NCBI GenBank assembly: GCA_000433135.1
Contig: HF991907.1
Span: 3,666 to 10,437, forward strand
Length of the DNA stretch: 6,772 nt
Direction of reading: 5' to 3'
Origin: Clostridium sp. CAG:921
GTDB lineage: Bacteria; Bacillota; Clostridia; TANB77; CAG-465
A model generated the notes under the pieces. That model was given only the letters and a program-made list of their open reading frames with translations. It was not told where the DNA came from and did not search any database. This document shows, piece after piece, positions 6,428-6,772 of the stretch. The position numbers were made by a program, and so were the translations under genes. Position 1 is the first letter of the stretch. The number at the start of each line of letters is the position of its first letter.

Positions 6428-6772
6428 TAATAATTTCATTTATCAAAGTTGTCAAAAAGAAAAAATACACTTAAGTAAATAAATTTTGGAGTTTCATAGA
6501 GGTTGCTGAAAAAGTATAAAAAATTTTAAAATATTGAAATATTAAAATATAAAATAAAGATTTCCTAAAAGTAAAAAAATAAACTTAAAATTTAAAGTGA
6601 AAAAATTATTTTACATTATAATTTAATAAATTTTCTTATAAATATTATATAATTTTAGATTACAATCCATACTATGATTTTATAATTATAACACGCAAAA
6701 ATCGATTTTAAGGTGCTTTTATAACGATATGGTTTTATATTTTACCACTATCTCTTTTTGTACAAAACTTTG
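6428..6772. other. Extremely AT-rich region with no supportable gene
   Basis: No reading frame on either strand here resembles a gene or has a ribosome binding site. The stretch 6515-6660 is almost pure A/T with many short A- and T-runs. GGTTGCTGAAAAAGT (6501-6515) looks a little like an insertion-sequence end. A minus-strand frame entering from the right edge stops at 6719-6721 and could be the tail of a gene beyond the window, but its 17 codons match nothing I recognise. The region looks like decayed intergenic DNA next to the Fic remnant. Confidence 0.6.
6692..6715. repeat. Nested dyad CAC-N3-AAAATCGATTTT-N3-GTG
   Basis: A 12-bp perfect palindrome (6698-6709) is flanked at equal distance by CAC (6692-6694) and GTG (6713-6715), all sharing one centre. 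On the minus strand an extended -10 (TGT then TATAAT, 6693 down to 6685) lies right next to it, with no clear -35. This could be an operator-promoter pair reading leftward, but no gene follows in that direction. Confidence 0.35.

Noticed and set aside
1..6772. CRISPR array, tRNA or rRNA
   Set aside because: No regularly spaced long direct repeats, no cloverleaf with a conserved T-arm, and no rRNA-like sequence were seen on either strand.
6719..6772. Minus-strand coding tail entering from the right edge
   Set aside because: Only 17 codons before a stop and no recognisable family, so it is noted as a possibility but not called as a gene.

Overview
The window is very AT-rich (estimated below 30% G+C), with AGGAGG-type ribosome binding sites, extended -10 promoters, GTG starts and Clostridia-like proteins. 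This points to a low-GC Firmicute of the class Clostridia. The species cannot be named from the sequence alone. All genes lie on the + strand.

Layout from left to right. (1) A membrane-anchored lytic transglycosylase (11-595) trims peptidoglycan outside the cell. (2) A leader region holds a striking perfect 47-bp palindrome (795-841) just before the ribosome binding site of yebC. (3) yebC (864-1589) encodes a YebC/PmpR/TACO1-family protein. (4) A near-consensus sigma-A promoter (1643-1671) drives a membrane-anchored protein with a staphylococcal-nuclease-like fold (1716-2315). Its catalytic arginines and glutamate appear to be missing. A strong intrinsic terminator (2365-2408) closes this unit. 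(5) A 1078-residue MacB-like fusion of ABC ATPase and FtsX-type permease follows (2484-5720), with an extracellular domain of about 640 residues. (6) A hairpin-rich intergenic region ends in a 15-bp perfect inverted repeat, probably a bidirectional terminator, and a promoter. (7) A decayed Fic AMP-transferase gene follows (5990-6427). It keeps its N-terminal domain and inhibitory-helix motif and a scrap of the C-terminus, but has lost the whole catalytic core. (8) The last 345 bases are extremely AT-rich with no gene I can support.

Three of the four intact genes encode cell-envelope proteins, but each appears to be its own transcription unit and nothing ties them into one pathway. I do not see a convincing new multi-gene system. 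The items most worth a second look are the yebC-leader palindrome, the apparently inactive nuclease-fold protein, the very large ABC ectodomain, the Fic remnant with a live-looking promoter, and an 8-bp motif repeated at exact 40-bp spacing in front of it.
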